A DNA stretch of 64,000 nucleotides from Flavobacterium sp. HJ-32-4 (lineage in GTDB: Bacteria; Bacteroidota; Bacteroidia; Flavobacteriales; Flavobacteriaceae), in contig NZ_CP092832.1 in assembly GCF_022532105.1 (NCBI RefSeq), positions 2,137,001 through 2,201,000 on the forward strand. The letters run 5' to 3'. The position numbers were made by a program, and so were the translations under genes. This document shows, one piece after another, positions 43,210 to 51,194 of the stretch. Numbering within the stretch: the stretch's first letter is position 1; each line of letters starts with the position of its first letter. Under the pieces are notes generated by a model. That model made no database searches. It worked only from the letters and a program-made list of their open reading frames with translations, and was not told where the DNA came from.

Positions 43210-43896
43210 TCAGTCGTCAAATTCGATTGCATTTTTTGTTTTTGTCGACCAGTTAGTAATAGCAATTTTTATTTTCTGTTTCTCTTCAGCCGTTAGTGTT
43301 TGCTTTGTCGGTAATGACCAATTTGTCAAACTGTTGAAATACAGGATAAGTCCATTCATTCCTAATTCAAACTCAACTTCGGCAATTCTCCCATTGTCAG
43401 TAATGTATAAAAATCCACTTCTTCCGTGTGATTTTAGATCCACTCCTTCTTTTGTTAGCAATTCATGAACTTTATCTTTCTCACGTCTGTCAGTCGCCCA
43501 TTCTTCTTTTAGTTTCTCTGAGATGTGATGTTGAAAATGTGTGTCGTCAAATTTTATAGTTGTCCAGCCAAATGGTGTTTTTGATTTTATATCTTCTGCA
43601 TTTCGCTTGATTTGTTTTCTACAATAATTTGCTCTGTCTGCTAAGTTCATTTTTTCGGCAGAGTCAGCAAGTCCATGCCAAAAGTCTTCAGAAAAATAGT
43701 GTTCTGTTTCGTCAGCAAGTTCAATTAAACTGTCGAGTGCAAGTTCCCATTCTCTGTTCTCTAAAAATTCAACGCAATTAATAAACTGTCTTTGTGTCTT
43801 GTAAAAGTCTGGCATATAGTCAACCAAACGTCTTATAGTCTGCTCAGGTGAGAAGTCCGTTTTAGATTGTCTTTTTATGAAGTTGAATAGTTTCAC
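43210..43896 (-). CDS. Hypothetical two-domain protein
   Basis: 228 residues beginning with a GTG: (M)KLFNFIKRQSKTDFSPEQ. The N-terminal half is helical (FINCVEFLENREWELALDSLIELADETEHYFSEDFWHGLADSAEKM), resembling small immunity-type proteins in Bacteroidota; the C-terminal half has a beta-rich core (GFLYITDNGRIAEVEFELGMNGLILYF). No enzyme motif. AT-rich, between REPIN copy C and the SymE-like gene. 43897-44116 has nothing recognisable. Confidence 0.65.
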   Translation of the reverse strand: MKLFNFIKRQSKTDFSPEQTIRRLVDYMPDFYKTQRQFINCVEFLENREWELALDSLIELADETEHYFSEDFWHGLADSAEKMNLADRANYCRKQIKRNAEDIKSKTPFGWTTIKFDDTHFQHHISEKLKEEWATDRREKDKVHELLTKEGVDLKSHGRSGFLYITDNGRIAEVEFELGMNGLILYFNSLTNWSLPTKQTLTAEEKQKIKIAITNWSTKTKNAIEFDD

Positions 43897-44116
43897 TGTC
43901 TGTCTTTTAGAGTTGCCACTAACTCATTTATATCTCTGAGGAATCCATGCTGTAACTCCCAATCTCAGCGTATAGGTAGAAATCAGCTGAAAGCGAAAAG
44001 TAGTAATTTTTTCTGTAAATCAACCGGATTGTCTCGCCGGGAAATAATTCTACTAAAATCAAGAATGGATAAGAATTATAGAGAGGCCCGCGCGAAGTGA
44101 TTGTATAAAAAACAAC

Positions 44117-44308
44117 TTACCTTTCCCCCTTATCCACCCTTATCACCAGCGTATCTTCCAACTCCTCCACAATAACGGTTTGCCCTTGCCGGAAGCCTAA
44201 TTTCTCCAGCCACTTTCCTTTCAGGCGAATTTCAGGTATCGTCGTCGTGATGCCGTACGCACGGACTTGGTATTTCCTGTGGATCTTGAGTTTTCTAGGG
44301 TTGGCCAT
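44117..44308 (-). CDS. SymE-like small toxin (AbrB-fold)
   Basis: 63 residues. ITTTIPEIRLKGKWLEKLGF followed by RQGQTVIVEELEDTLVIRV is the SymE_toxin pattern (PF08845: beta strand, LKGxWLxxxGF, GxxVxVxxxxxxLVI). In E. coli SymE is an SOS-induced AbrB-fold protein acting as an RNA-cleaving or nucleoid-binding toxin controlled by an antisense RNA. The start at 44308 (MANPRKLKIHRKYQ) is the conserved one. No LexA-type box was noticed, and no antisense RNA can be confirmed by eye. GC is higher than the flanks. Confidence 0.72.
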   Translation of the reverse strand: MANPRKLKIHRKYQVRAYGITTTIPEIRLKGKWLEKLGFRQGQTVIVEELEDTLVIRVDKGER

Positions 44309-44420
44309 GGTCGTATAATTGTGGGGCGAAGGTAAGAACGCCATACGACAAAGTTGTCAACTTATTGGCTGACGTAGCGGAGATATGAGCTGGCTAACGC
44401 TTAGCAGTTTTCATTTGAGG

Positions 44421-44876
44421 TTACCGGTATGGAATGTATTTTGGACATCCGTAGCAATCATAATCTACTAGATAGTTTGCATCGGACATGCCACGATACC
44501 ATCTACGGTATTTTTTATCTCTAAGATCATACACATGTGCCACCAAAAAAGAGGCGGCGAACATCCGCTTACTGAGTTTAAAGTCAAAGACGGCGGTATG
44601 GGGCGTGTCTTTTTCATACGTTATATACGTCAGCGACAGGGAAAAAGTGTTGATTGCCCCACTTTCCAACATATCATAAACGGCTTTGTCAATTTCTAAA
44701 TTACCCGGATAATACGAGGCGGAGAACGTTTTGTCAACCCCGTCAATGGTAATCTTGGGCGAGGAAAAACCATATTGGACCAACTCTTCGTTGACTAAAA
44801 TTATCAAGTCGAATTTTTGGGCTATCATTTTACCATGAAAAGCCAGGATAAAAAGGAACAGAAGTTTCGTTTTCAT
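44421..44876 (-). CDS. Exported hypothetical protein
   Basis: 151 residues. Signal peptide MKTKLLFLFILAFHGKMIAQ, mature part predicted beta-rich (FDLIILVNEELVQYGFSSPKITIDGV...NTFSLSLTYITYEK...AVFDFKL) ending in a Cys-containing tail (VDYDCYGCPKYIPYR). No family recognised. Start at the ATG 44876, immediately before the signal peptide; a 54-codon upstream extension looks non-coding. Confidence 0.6.
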   Translation of the reverse strand: MKTKLLFLFILAFHGKMIAQKFDLIILVNEELVQYGFSSPKITIDGVDKTFSASYYPGNLEIDKAVYDMLESGAINTFSLSLTYITYEKDTPHTAVFDFKLSKRMFAASFLVAHVYDLRDKKYRRWYRGMSDANYLVDYDCYGCPKYIPYR

Positions 44877-45039
44877 GACATTCGTTATAGGGATGGTGCT
44901 CGTACCAGGTTTAGCCGTTTTCGTGTAGGAACCTAAAATCCGGGTAACCATGTATGCTCCGCTGACCGAAAGGTAAGAAGAAAATGATTGCCCCAACACA
45001 CGTAGCGATATGTTGAAGCCTAAAGTCACCCCCACCAAT

Positions 45040-45115
45040 AGACCTACCGTCCCGCGTGAAGGAATCCCAACTCAAAACTCAAAACTCAAAACTCAACACT
45101 CCCCACTCAAAACTC
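45040..45115. repeat. Modular heptamer repeat at the end of the XRE gene
   Basis: CCGTCCCGCGTGAAGGAATC (a degenerate core) is followed by CCAACTCAAAACTCAAAACT and more CTCAAAA heptamers. The stop codon of the following minus-strand regulator is formed by the last CTCAAAA unit. Confidence 0.7.
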
Positions 45116-45454
45116 CTTCCTCCCAATCTTCTCCCAAACCCCAATCTCCGTCTTCAATTTTTCCACTTCTTTTTCCAACTCGCTAATTCGGTCTAACGCC
45201 GTGGTGTCACGCGGTGCGTTTGTGGCAAAGTCGGAGGGGAGCTGTGCGGCGATATCGGCGAAGAAGTTGTGGCGGAGGGCCATACTCAGGTACCATAGGC
45301 GATCAGTACTCATGGTTTCGGCGTTTTGCATTTTGGTGATCATCGCGGGTGTAACGCCGAGCACACGTGATAAGGCGCTTTTACGGATCCGGCGTTTCTG
45401 GAAGACGCTTTTGATGAGCGTGCCAAGGGATGGGTAGTAGGGTTGTTCGGTCAT
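45107..45454 (-). CDS. XRE-family regulator with C-terminal coiled coil
   Basis: 115 residues. A helix-turn-helix (LGTLIKSVFQKRRIRKSALSRVLGVTPAMITKMQNAETMSTDRLWYLSMAL) covers residues about 8-60, typical of Bacteroidota XRE-like proteins without an effector domain. A coiled coil (LDRISELEKEVEKLKTEIGVWEKIG) follows, for dimerisation. It ends KEF-stop inside the CTCAAAA repeat. The target is unknown; it is not adjacent to a recognisable toxin. Confidence 0.8.
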   Translation of the reverse strand: MTEQPYYPSLGTLIKSVFQKRRIRKSALSRVLGVTPAMITKMQNAETMSTDRLWYLSMALRHNFFADIAAQLPSDFATNAPRDTTALDRISELEKEVEKLKTEIGVWEKIGRKEF

Positions 45455-45664
45455 ATCGTTGTGGAGTTTTGTAAAAGTGGATAAAAACTAGTGTTATAAG
45501 GGAAGGGCGGCGTGAGGCCAGTCCATAAAAAAGGGAAAGATGGTGTGGTGCGTCACCGTTTTTGAAAATACAATCCCATCATACGGATTGAAATGAAATG
45601 GTTTTGATACACGGTAGTACTATTTTTAATCTGGAGCGTTATTATCTTAACCTTAGGTGAAATG

Positions 45665-45880
45665 ATTTTACTCCCAAGGAAAATTATTTTACCTGTAGGT
45701 ATAAAGATTTTACCTGTTGGTGCAAACTTTTTACCTGAAGGTGTAAATATTTTACCTGTAGCTATAAACTTTTTGCTCAGAGGTAAAAATATTTTACCTG
45801 TGGGTTTAACTATTTCTGTCATAGGTGTACTTATTTTACCTCTGGGTATACACTTTTTGCCTGTAGGTTTACACTTTTGA
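45665..45880. repeat. 21-bp tandem repeat array, about ten units
   Basis: Consensus ATTTTACCTGTAGGTATAAA plus one base, repeated about ten times with a strict 21-bp step from 45665. Because 21 is a multiple of 3, both strands are open: plus reads heptapeptides like ILPVGIK, minus reads KIFIPTG (89 codons, 45822-45553). Units contain and abut inverted motifs, for example AGGTAAAAATATTTTACCT. AT-rich; no known protein family matches, so coding is unproven. 45455-45664 and 45881-45956 hold nothing else visible. Confidence 0.8.
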
Positions 45881-45956
45881 TGTGGCGGTTTAATGACAAG
45901 CCTTCACGCACGGATAAGGGGTGTTTCAGGTTGGATTTTCTGTGATAGGAACGCAT

Positions 45957-45987
45957 AAAAAAGGGCGCCCCCTAATCGGAGACGCCC
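45957..45987 (-). terminator. Terminator of the 159-residue protein gene
   Basis: On the minus strand GGGCG...CGCCC (45987-45983 with 45967-45963, extended by imperfect pairs) followed by six T (45962-45957). It lies 8 bp after the stop of the gene at 45995-46474. Confidence 0.7.
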
Positions 45988-45994
45988 AATGGGT

Positions 45995-46474
45995 TTACAC
46001 TTCGCCGTCGGCCCGACGCCCTTGTCCGGCGAAACGCACCTTCAACGCATCATACCCCGTTTTTGCGTTCGGAATGCCCGCACCGCTGGCACTTTCAAAC
46101 AGGCGGTAGCTGGTGAGGGCAGCCGTATAGAGCTCGTCGCCCGTTACCTGGCGGATGTCGTCAACGCGTTGCATCACAGCGGTAAGGGTAGCCTTGATCT
46201 GGTCGGCCTGCTCATACAGCGTGAGGTCGGTTTGCATGTTGGCCGCCGATACATAGGCCGGGATCACGCCGGCACCATTCGAGTTGATCTGGTAAATGGC
46301 ATCTTCGGCAAACACTTTGTTGTCGACGTCGATGCTTTTCATGGCTTTCCGCTGGTCATCGGTCAGCGAAATGGCCGGCAGTTTGGCCAGGATCGTCGCC
46401 AGGGCCGTGTTGATGGCGGTGAGGTCAGCGGCTGAAATCGTCGTGTTCAGCCGGTTTTCAGTGAGATTACTCAT
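45995..46474 (-). CDS. Small conserved Bacteroidota protein of unknown function
   Basis: 159 residues, no signal peptide or helix long enough for a membrane. Helical: LNTTISAADLTAINTALATILAKLPAISLTDDQRKAMKSIDVDNKVFAEDAIYQIN, then DLTLYEQADQIKATLTAVMQRVDDIRQVTGDELYTAALTSYRLFE. Similar short helical proteins occur in Bacteroidota genomes without assigned role. GC-rich, unlike the AT-rich neighbours. Own terminator downstream. Confidence 0.7.
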   Translation of the reverse strand: MSNLTENRLNTTISAADLTAINTALATILAKLPAISLTDDQRKAMKSIDVDNKVFAEDAIYQINSNGAGVIPAYVSAANMQTDLTLYEQADQIKATLTAVMQRVDDIRQVTGDELYTAALTSYRLFESASGAGIPNAKTGYDALKVRFAGQGRRADGEV

Positions 46475-46666
46475 GACGTTTTATTTTAAAAAAAGGGGGC
46501 GCAATGCACGCCCAGTGTTATACAATGGGCGCGAATTTAGCAGGCTGTTACGATGTGGCAACATCCCGTGTCGGACTTTGTCCGAATCCGGTCGTATTAT
46601 GGGTGAATACGGTAGGTGAGGGGAATGGGGAAGGGCGAATTTAACAATTTGTAAAGGGTGAAGGGG

Positions 46667-46800
46667 AACTGAGTAACTGAGTAACTGAGTAACTGAGTAA
46701 CTGAGGAACTGAGGAACTGAGAAACTGAGGAACTGAGGAATTGAGGAATTGAGGAATTGAGGAATTGAGGAATTGAGGAATCGGGTAACGGAGAGACTGA
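46667..46800. repeat. Octamer array GAGTAACT / GAGGAATT
   Basis: About sixteen 8-bp units: first GAGTAACT, then GAGGAACT, then GAGGAATT, with a gradual change of word along the array. Reading on either strand gives an 8-residue peptide repeat of no known protein. The spacer 46475-46666 has no gene and 46801-46874 is plain. Confidence 0.8.
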
Positions 46801-46874
46801 GTGGATGCGTCGTGAAGGACGTCGGAACGAGTGCGAGGTAGCGTGGTGGCCATGGTAGATTTTATCCTAAAAGG

Positions 46875-46905
46875 TTTGTTAAATCAGGTATTAATTTTAT
46901 GTTTG
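46875..46905 (+). promoter_or_regulatory. Promoter of Fn3-like lipoprotein 1
   Basis: TTTG (46875-46878), 19-bp spacer, TATGTTTG (46898-46905): a perfect Bacteroidota promoter. The -7 box is followed by CGATCC, a sequence shared with the promoter of the paralogous gene at 57326. Confidence 0.8.
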
Positions 46906-46926
46906 CGATCCTAACATTCCAACCTT

Positions 46927-47850
46927 ATGTACAAAAAGAGCATAAGTATCATTACGTTGCTACTCCTGTGTTTGCTGGTCGGTTGCTCAGCTGAGAGTGG
47001 CTGTTCAAAAATATCGAATCCGAGGGTGACGGTGGGTTCTTCCGGTGTTACCGTGGAAACCAGGGAATCAGGAGATTTCCGCATTGAGTTTGGGCCTACT
47101 GGTTTTACACGTGGCACAGGTTGGAGCCTTTTGGAGGCAGGCAACACTCTATACATCGGGCCCATGGCGCCTTCCACGACTTATGATATTTATATCATGA
47201 AAGTTTGTGACCTTGATTCCGAAGGTGATCCGTACGTACTTTCAGAGGTCAAAACGAACGCCAGTAACTGTACGGATACTGTTTCAATGTCCATTTCGCA
47301 GGGATCACCCACGGCCTTGTCGCTTGGTTTCTATTACGGTTACTTTGACAATCCGGATCATTTTGAACTGGAATATGGACTGGAGGGTTTTACCCAGGGA
47401 ACCGGAACGAGCGTCTCAATCGAAGGCTACTCGTCAACTACCATTGGTTTGTCGGACCTTCAGGCGGGCGCCAGGTACGATTTGTATTTCCGGGCCGTAT
47501 GCTCGGGTCTTGATGGTACGCCCTGGAAAAAGGTACCCTACACGTTGGGTGTAAACTGTCAGGAGCCCATAGATCTCAATTCCATCCTTGTTTCGGGTTC
47601 CTGTTCGACCGGCGTCGGTGCAACCCGTATGTTCTCGTGGTCGTATCCCTACAGCAATGTGTATAACTATAGTGTTTCATTGGTCAGCGCTGACAACATA
47701 GGCAATCCGGGTGCGGGCCAGATCTTCACCACAAGCGAACAATCTATTTCAATTTCCGGGCTTGATTGCGGTCCAAGTGCCTTTTTTGTGCGGGCTAATC
47801 GTTATGGGAATCAGACGGGTAGTGCCTGGGCGGGTCCTTTTTATTTTTAA
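46927..47850 (+). CDS. Fibronectin-III-like lipoprotein, paralogue 1
   Basis: 307 residues. The signal peptide ends in LLVGC (lipid Cys 20). The mature part holds two or three Ig/Fn3-like repeats: FRIEFGPTGFTRGTGWSLL...LYIGPMAPSTTYDIYIMKVC, FELEYGLEGFTQGTGTSVSI...LQAGARYDLYFRAVC, and a C-terminal one ending FFVRANRYG. Each contains a Y-G-x-x-GF-x-x-G-T-G signature and ends in a Cys. Probably surface-exposed adhesin-like. A paralogue of the same layout lies at 57326-58255. Start fits the promoter at 46875. Confidence 0.82.
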   Translation: MYKKSISIITLLLLCLLVGCSAESGCSKISNPRVTVGSSGVTVETRESGDFRIEFGPTGFTRGTGWSLLEAGNTLYIGPMAPSTTYDIYIMKVCDLDSEGDPYVLSEVKTNASNCTDTVSMSISQGSPTALSLGFYYGYFDNPDHFELEYGLEGFTQGTGTSVSIEGYSSTTIGLSDLQAGARYDLYFRAVCSGLDGTPWKKVPYTLGVNCQEPIDLNSILVSGSCSTGVGATRMFSWSYPYSNVYNYSVSLVSADNIGNPGAGQIFTTSEQSISISGLDCGPSAFFVRANRYGNQTGSAWAGPFYF

Positions 47851-47889
47851 TTGGCGCATGGTGTCGTAGGAAGTGGTTCCGGGGTTGAG

Positions 47890-48170
47890 GTTTGGCAACT
47901 GATATCCAATAACCAACATCCAATAACCAACATCCCAACCCCTACAAGTATTTTCCCCATTGGATCAGTCCAACTCAAAACTCAACACTCAAAACTCAAC
48001 ACAAACAAGTATTTTCCCGAGAGGATCAATCCAACCCAACACCCAACACCCAACACCCAAAACCCAAAACCCAAAACCCAACCCCTACAAGTATTTTCCC
48101 GAGTGGATCAATCCAACCCAAAACCCAAAACCCCAAACCCAAAACCCCAAACCCCAACTCCTAACCTACG
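47890..48170. repeat. Three modules with heptamer runs (CCCAAAA)
   Basis: After the lipoprotein gene: TCCAATAACCAACA words (47905-47935), then three modules starting at about 47945, 48004 and 48086. Each reads ACAAGTATTTTCCCGAGTGG, ATCAATCCAAC and a run of CTCAAAA, CCCAACA or CCCAAAA heptamers. The second run on the minus strand has four GGG tracts spaced by four bases and fits a G-quadruplex motif. No gene. Confidence 0.85.
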
Positions 48171-48202
48171 GAAAACCGTAAAAGTATTCCATTTCAGCCC
48201 GT

Positions 48203-48210
48203 TACATTTG
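48203..48210 (+). promoter_or_regulatory. -7 box of the small Cys/His protein gene
   Basis: TACATTTG, a perfect TAnnTTTG, 26 bp before the ATG at 48237. A convincing -33 element is not visible in the modular repeat upstream. Confidence 0.55.
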
Positions 48211-48236
48211 GAGGGTAACACAAAAAACACCCTACC

Positions 48237-48443
48237 ATGGAAAAGTATTATGTCAACAACAACGCCCAGAGCAACGGCGATCACGAAGTGCACCGCGCCA
48301 GTTGCCAGTATGTTCCCCTGATTCAGAGCAAAACCGATTTGGGGTATCACGACAACTGCTACACGGCCGTAGCCCAGGCGAAAAAAACGCACTCGCGCGC
48401 GAACGGATGTAAAACCTGCAGCCCGGCTTGCCACACGTCGTAG
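48237..48443 (+). CDS. Small Cys/His-rich conserved protein
   Basis: 68 residues: MEKYYVNNNAQSNGDHEVHR, then ASCQYVPLIQ, LGYHDNCYTAVAQAKKTH, and NGCKTCSPACHTS at the end. The N-terminal NGDHEVH pattern and the repeated C/H pairs (C23, C41, C58, C61, C65) suggest a small metal-binding protein of the type common in Bacteroidota; the function is unknown. Promoter directly upstream; a strong hairpin follows 42 bp after the stop. Confidence 0.78.
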   Translation: MEKYYVNNNAQSNGDHEVHRASCQYVPLIQSKTDLGYHDNCYTAVAQAKKTHSRANGCKTCSPACHTS

Positions 48444-48484
48444 CGGCGCGGCAATCACCAATCTCTTGACGGTTTTCGGCTCTT

Positions 48485-48519
48485 ACACCGCCCTGCGTAG
48501 AACTACGTAGGGGCGGTGT
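48485..48519. other. Strong two-part hairpin
   Basis: ACACCGCCC (48485-48493) pairs with GGGCGGTGT (48511-48519), and inside CGTAG (48496-48500) pairs with CTACG (48503-48507). No T-tract follows, so it may be a factor-dependent terminator or mRNA-end structure of the preceding gene rather than a simple rho-independent one. 48520-48689 contains no recognisable signal. Confidence 0.6.
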
Positions 48520-48689
48520 GTTAGTCGGAAAAATGGGTCGATGGGCGATGGAAGGGAGGTGGAAGGAGGGGATTGGGTAGATTGTATCCGTAGTGTTAAT
48601 GACCTTATTGTATATTCACTTACAGACAGCTGAATACTATTCCAGTGCAGTTTGTTTAATATTAATTTCGATGAAATCTATTTACCCCA

Positions 48690-49727
48690 ATGGCAAAAGA
48701 AAGCGTGCTATCGTTAGCTGAGAAGCAAAGTATTGTTATTAAGGAATTTATTTTCCACATCATTGTACAGGAAGAAGAAGAGCCTCGATATCTGGACGCC
48801 GTAACGATATCGGATGAACAGAAGCAATTTTTTAGAGATAGATTGATTGATGTATCGCAAGGAAACCAATTTATTTTTGCTGACAAGACGACTGGAGCAA
48901 CTTACAAATTGTGCCAAAAATTACTTGAAAATACGTCACAGAATTTTCTCGAGGTTTCCAAGAGTCTGACTGCGGATTTTAAAAGTCGGCATAGTAAGAA
49001 TACTTCTGACGGTGTTTTTATAACTGCTCTCGCTGAAATTGACGGGAAAAGAAACTTGATTTTTTTGGTCAAGTTGGATCATAAAAAGGTATATCGATAC
49101 AAAGTAAAAGATGCAACTGCTCTATTGGAGGAAATCAAAAATACTTTTATCGAAGATAAATCTGCTGTCCAGAAAGTGGCTTTAATTGACGTCACAGACT
49201 ATTATATCTGGGACGTATTAGCTTATGATAGAGCAAAACCGGGAAGCCTTACAGATTATTTCAAAAACTTCCTTTCGGTTAAACCAAGGGATACACCAAG
49301 TAAGTGGACAACGGACGCTATACAGCTTCCAAATCGCTGGGCAAGCGCCAACAGAGACATTTTGGATCCAGAGCAACAGCCGTATCACTATAAGGAACGT
49401 GCGATAACGTATTTATCGACATCAAGTATGTTTAGTACGGATGAATATATAGATTTTGTAGTAATTGATGAAGACGAAAATCGCCGAGAGATTCTTAAAG
49501 AATCGTTTAGAAGTTATATGATTGAAACTGGTTTACATGGACAAGAATTTCCTCCCAACAAAGGCTCAATTAACAGAAAAACAAAAAGGAACACTGTTAA
49601 GACATCTGAAGGTGTAACGCTTCAATGGACAGGCTCGGCAGAAGATGCTAATATCAATATTCCACAAAAATCAGAAGATGGATTATATCATATTGCCATT
49701 ACGTCGCATAGTATAACCTATATGTGA
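48690..49727 (+). CDS. NA37/YejK-family nucleoid-associated protein
   Basis: 345 residues. The layout fits PF04245 (37-kDa nucleoid-associated protein, NdpA/YejK): N-terminal strands (IVIKEFIFHIIVQEEEEPRYLDAV), a helical part (FFRDRLIDVSQGNQFIF), and the central FITALAEIDGKRNLIFLVKLDHKKVYRYK that I regard as the signature. In E. coli the protein binds the nucleoid; in other genomes family members appear in mobile and defence loci. AT-rich, and coupled to the membrane gene downstream (TGATG). The pair may sense DNA state and signal to the membrane; that part is inference. Confidence 0.75.
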   Translation: MAKESVLSLAEKQSIVIKEFIFHIIVQEEEEPRYLDAVTISDEQKQFFRDRLIDVSQGNQFIFADKTTGATYKLCQKLLENTSQNFLEVSKSLTADFKSRHSKNTSDGVFITALAEIDGKRNLIFLVKLDHKKVYRYKVKDATALLEEIKNTFIEDKSAVQKVALIDVTDYYIWDVLAYDRAKPGSLTDYFKNFLSVKPRDTPSKWTTDAIQLPNRWASANRDILDPEQQPYHYKERAITYLSTSSMFSTDEYIDFVVIDEDENRREILKESFRSYMIETGLHGQEFPPNKGSINRKTKRNTVKTSEGVTLQWTGSAEDANINIPQKSEDGLYHIAITSHSITYM

Positions 49728-51121
49728 TGCTGAGAGATTTATTTTCTGTTTTTTCGAAATTAAAAGCGCTATCTAAAATTGAGGAGGGATGGTCATATTT
49801 AACTTTTTCAGGGACTTGGCAGAATGGCGGTGATTTCGATTTATTCAGTCAAATCGAGAAATTCAGTCAGTCGGAAAATCTTCAGTTCGGCATTACATGG
49901 CAGATAGATGGAAATTCGACTAGTTATGAGGAATTCAAAGAAGACTTGGTTAATGGTTCTTTATGGCAGATGAACATTAATAAAACGTCTCGTTTGGAAT
50001 ACAATCGAGCAAATTTTTTCTACGACTTAGTTACATTTAATACTTGGGCTAGGGCGTTAGAACCCTTTGATAAAACAAATCCACTTCTTTCGGCTTACCC
50101 AATTAGGATTTACGTCAACAATCTCAAACATAAAATAATCGCAAGTAACTATATTATCTGCGATCCACATCTACAATTGGATTTTGGAGCCGCTAATGGC
50201 CTTCCTAGCTTTGATGAGGTTAATTCGTCAATTCATGTCGTAAGCAGAGATAATTTTACCATCGAACCAGCTAAGCTTCTTGTTACCGATGGGGAATGCA
50301 ACGATTCGACCGCACCATTTTTTGAAATGTCCGCAAAAGCGCTAGGAGCGTGTATTGTTTCGGAATTTGTGAGTCGCGACTCTATCATTCTGAGAGGTGT
50401 ACGGAGAATTGATCTTGTTTTCTATAAAAACATTACAGCATTAAACATCGACCAGTTACGACAGTTAAAATCTGCTGTTATTTGGATTTATGAGGAACGG
50501 ACCGACTTAAAGCTGAAGCTGTTTCTGGACCGATTAACGCTGGACATCGATTTAAATCAGGATTATATTTCGGAATTATTACGTCTTAACAGAAGTTGCC
50601 TAGAGCAAGCGAAAGAACGATATGCCTTCATAACTTTTGAAAGGAAAGATCAATATCAAAAAGAACTGAGAGAATTACTTAAAGACTTAAAAGGTATATC
50701 GGATCTTTACACTAATAAGGTTAGGACATTGCTATCCAATTTGCTACGAGACGTTTTGGCAGGACTATTATTGATAGGAATTACTATTCTGTCTAAAGTC
50801 GAAAATGTCATTTCTGTTACGAACAGTCCCGTTATTAATCTTGTTTTTAAGGCTTTTGCCGCATATTTTCTCCTCTCGATTATCTTTCAATCTGTTTTTG
50901 ATTTTCTTGATATAAGTAAGGCAAAAGACGAGTTTATATATTGGAAGCGCACGTCTCGCGAGTACATTTCAGAATTGGAATTTCGTAAGTATCTCAAAGA
51001 AACCGTCGAACGCAGGGAATTGTTCACATATTGTTATTACGGTTTTCTCATAATGACCTATTTAGCTCTTTCGATCATATCATACAAATTCATAGATATT
51101 TTAAAGGAAGCTCTTGTCTGA
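49727..51121 (+). CDS. Three-TM membrane protein coupled to the NA37-type gene
   Basis: About 464 residues. A soluble N-terminal part of about 330 residues with no family recognised (SKIEEGWSYLTFSGTWQNGGDFDLF, LVTDGECNDSTAPFFEMSAKALGACIV), a helical stretch LSNLLRDVLAGLLLIGITILSKV, a second segment FKAFAAYFLLSIIFQSVF and a third YGFLIMTYLALSIISYKFI near the C-terminus. The ATG at 49727 overlaps the upstream stop by one base; a GTG 3 bp earlier is also possible. A cytosolic sensor domain with a C-terminal membrane cluster is the plan of many abortive-infection effectors. Function unknown. Confidence 0.72.
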   Translation: MLRDLFSVFSKLKALSKIEEGWSYLTFSGTWQNGGDFDLFSQIEKFSQSENLQFGITWQIDGNSTSYEEFKEDLVNGSLWQMNINKTSRLEYNRANFFYDLVTFNTWARALEPFDKTNPLLSAYPIRIYVNNLKHKIIASNYIICDPHLQLDFGAANGLPSFDEVNSSIHVVSRDNFTIEPAKLLVTDGECNDSTAPFFEMSAKALGACIVSEFVSRDSIILRGVRRIDLVFYKNITALNIDQLRQLKSAVIWIYEERTDLKLKLFLDRLTLDIDLNQDYISELLRLNRSCLEQAKERYAFITFERKDQYQKELRELLKDLKGISDLYTNKVRTLLSNLLRDVLAGLLLIGITILSKVENVISVTNSPVINLVFKAFAAYFLLSIIFQSVFDFLDISKAKDEFIYWKRTSREYISELEFRKYLKETVERRELFTYCYYGFLIMTYLALSIISYKFIDILKEALV

Positions 51122-51194
51122 TAAGTTTAGAATCCCAAAAGCAAATCTTTTCCCTTTACAATCGAACTTTACTTCCATTATGTCATAGAGTCAA

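Noticed and set aside
42963..43265. Minus-strand frame of 100 codons over REPIN copy C
   Set aside because: It overlaps the better-supported gene at 43210-43896 and its end is REPIN sequence; no conserved pattern or signal peptide.
45553..45822. Heptapeptide-repeat protein on the minus strand of the 21-bp array
   Set aside because: Both strands are open, so openness is a property of the repeat. Kept as a finding, not annotated as CDS, because no promoter or conserved N-terminus was seen.
45665..45880. Plasmid replication origin (iterons)
   Set aside because: No Rep, partition or mobilisation gene is near; the region is flanked by chromosomal-type genes.
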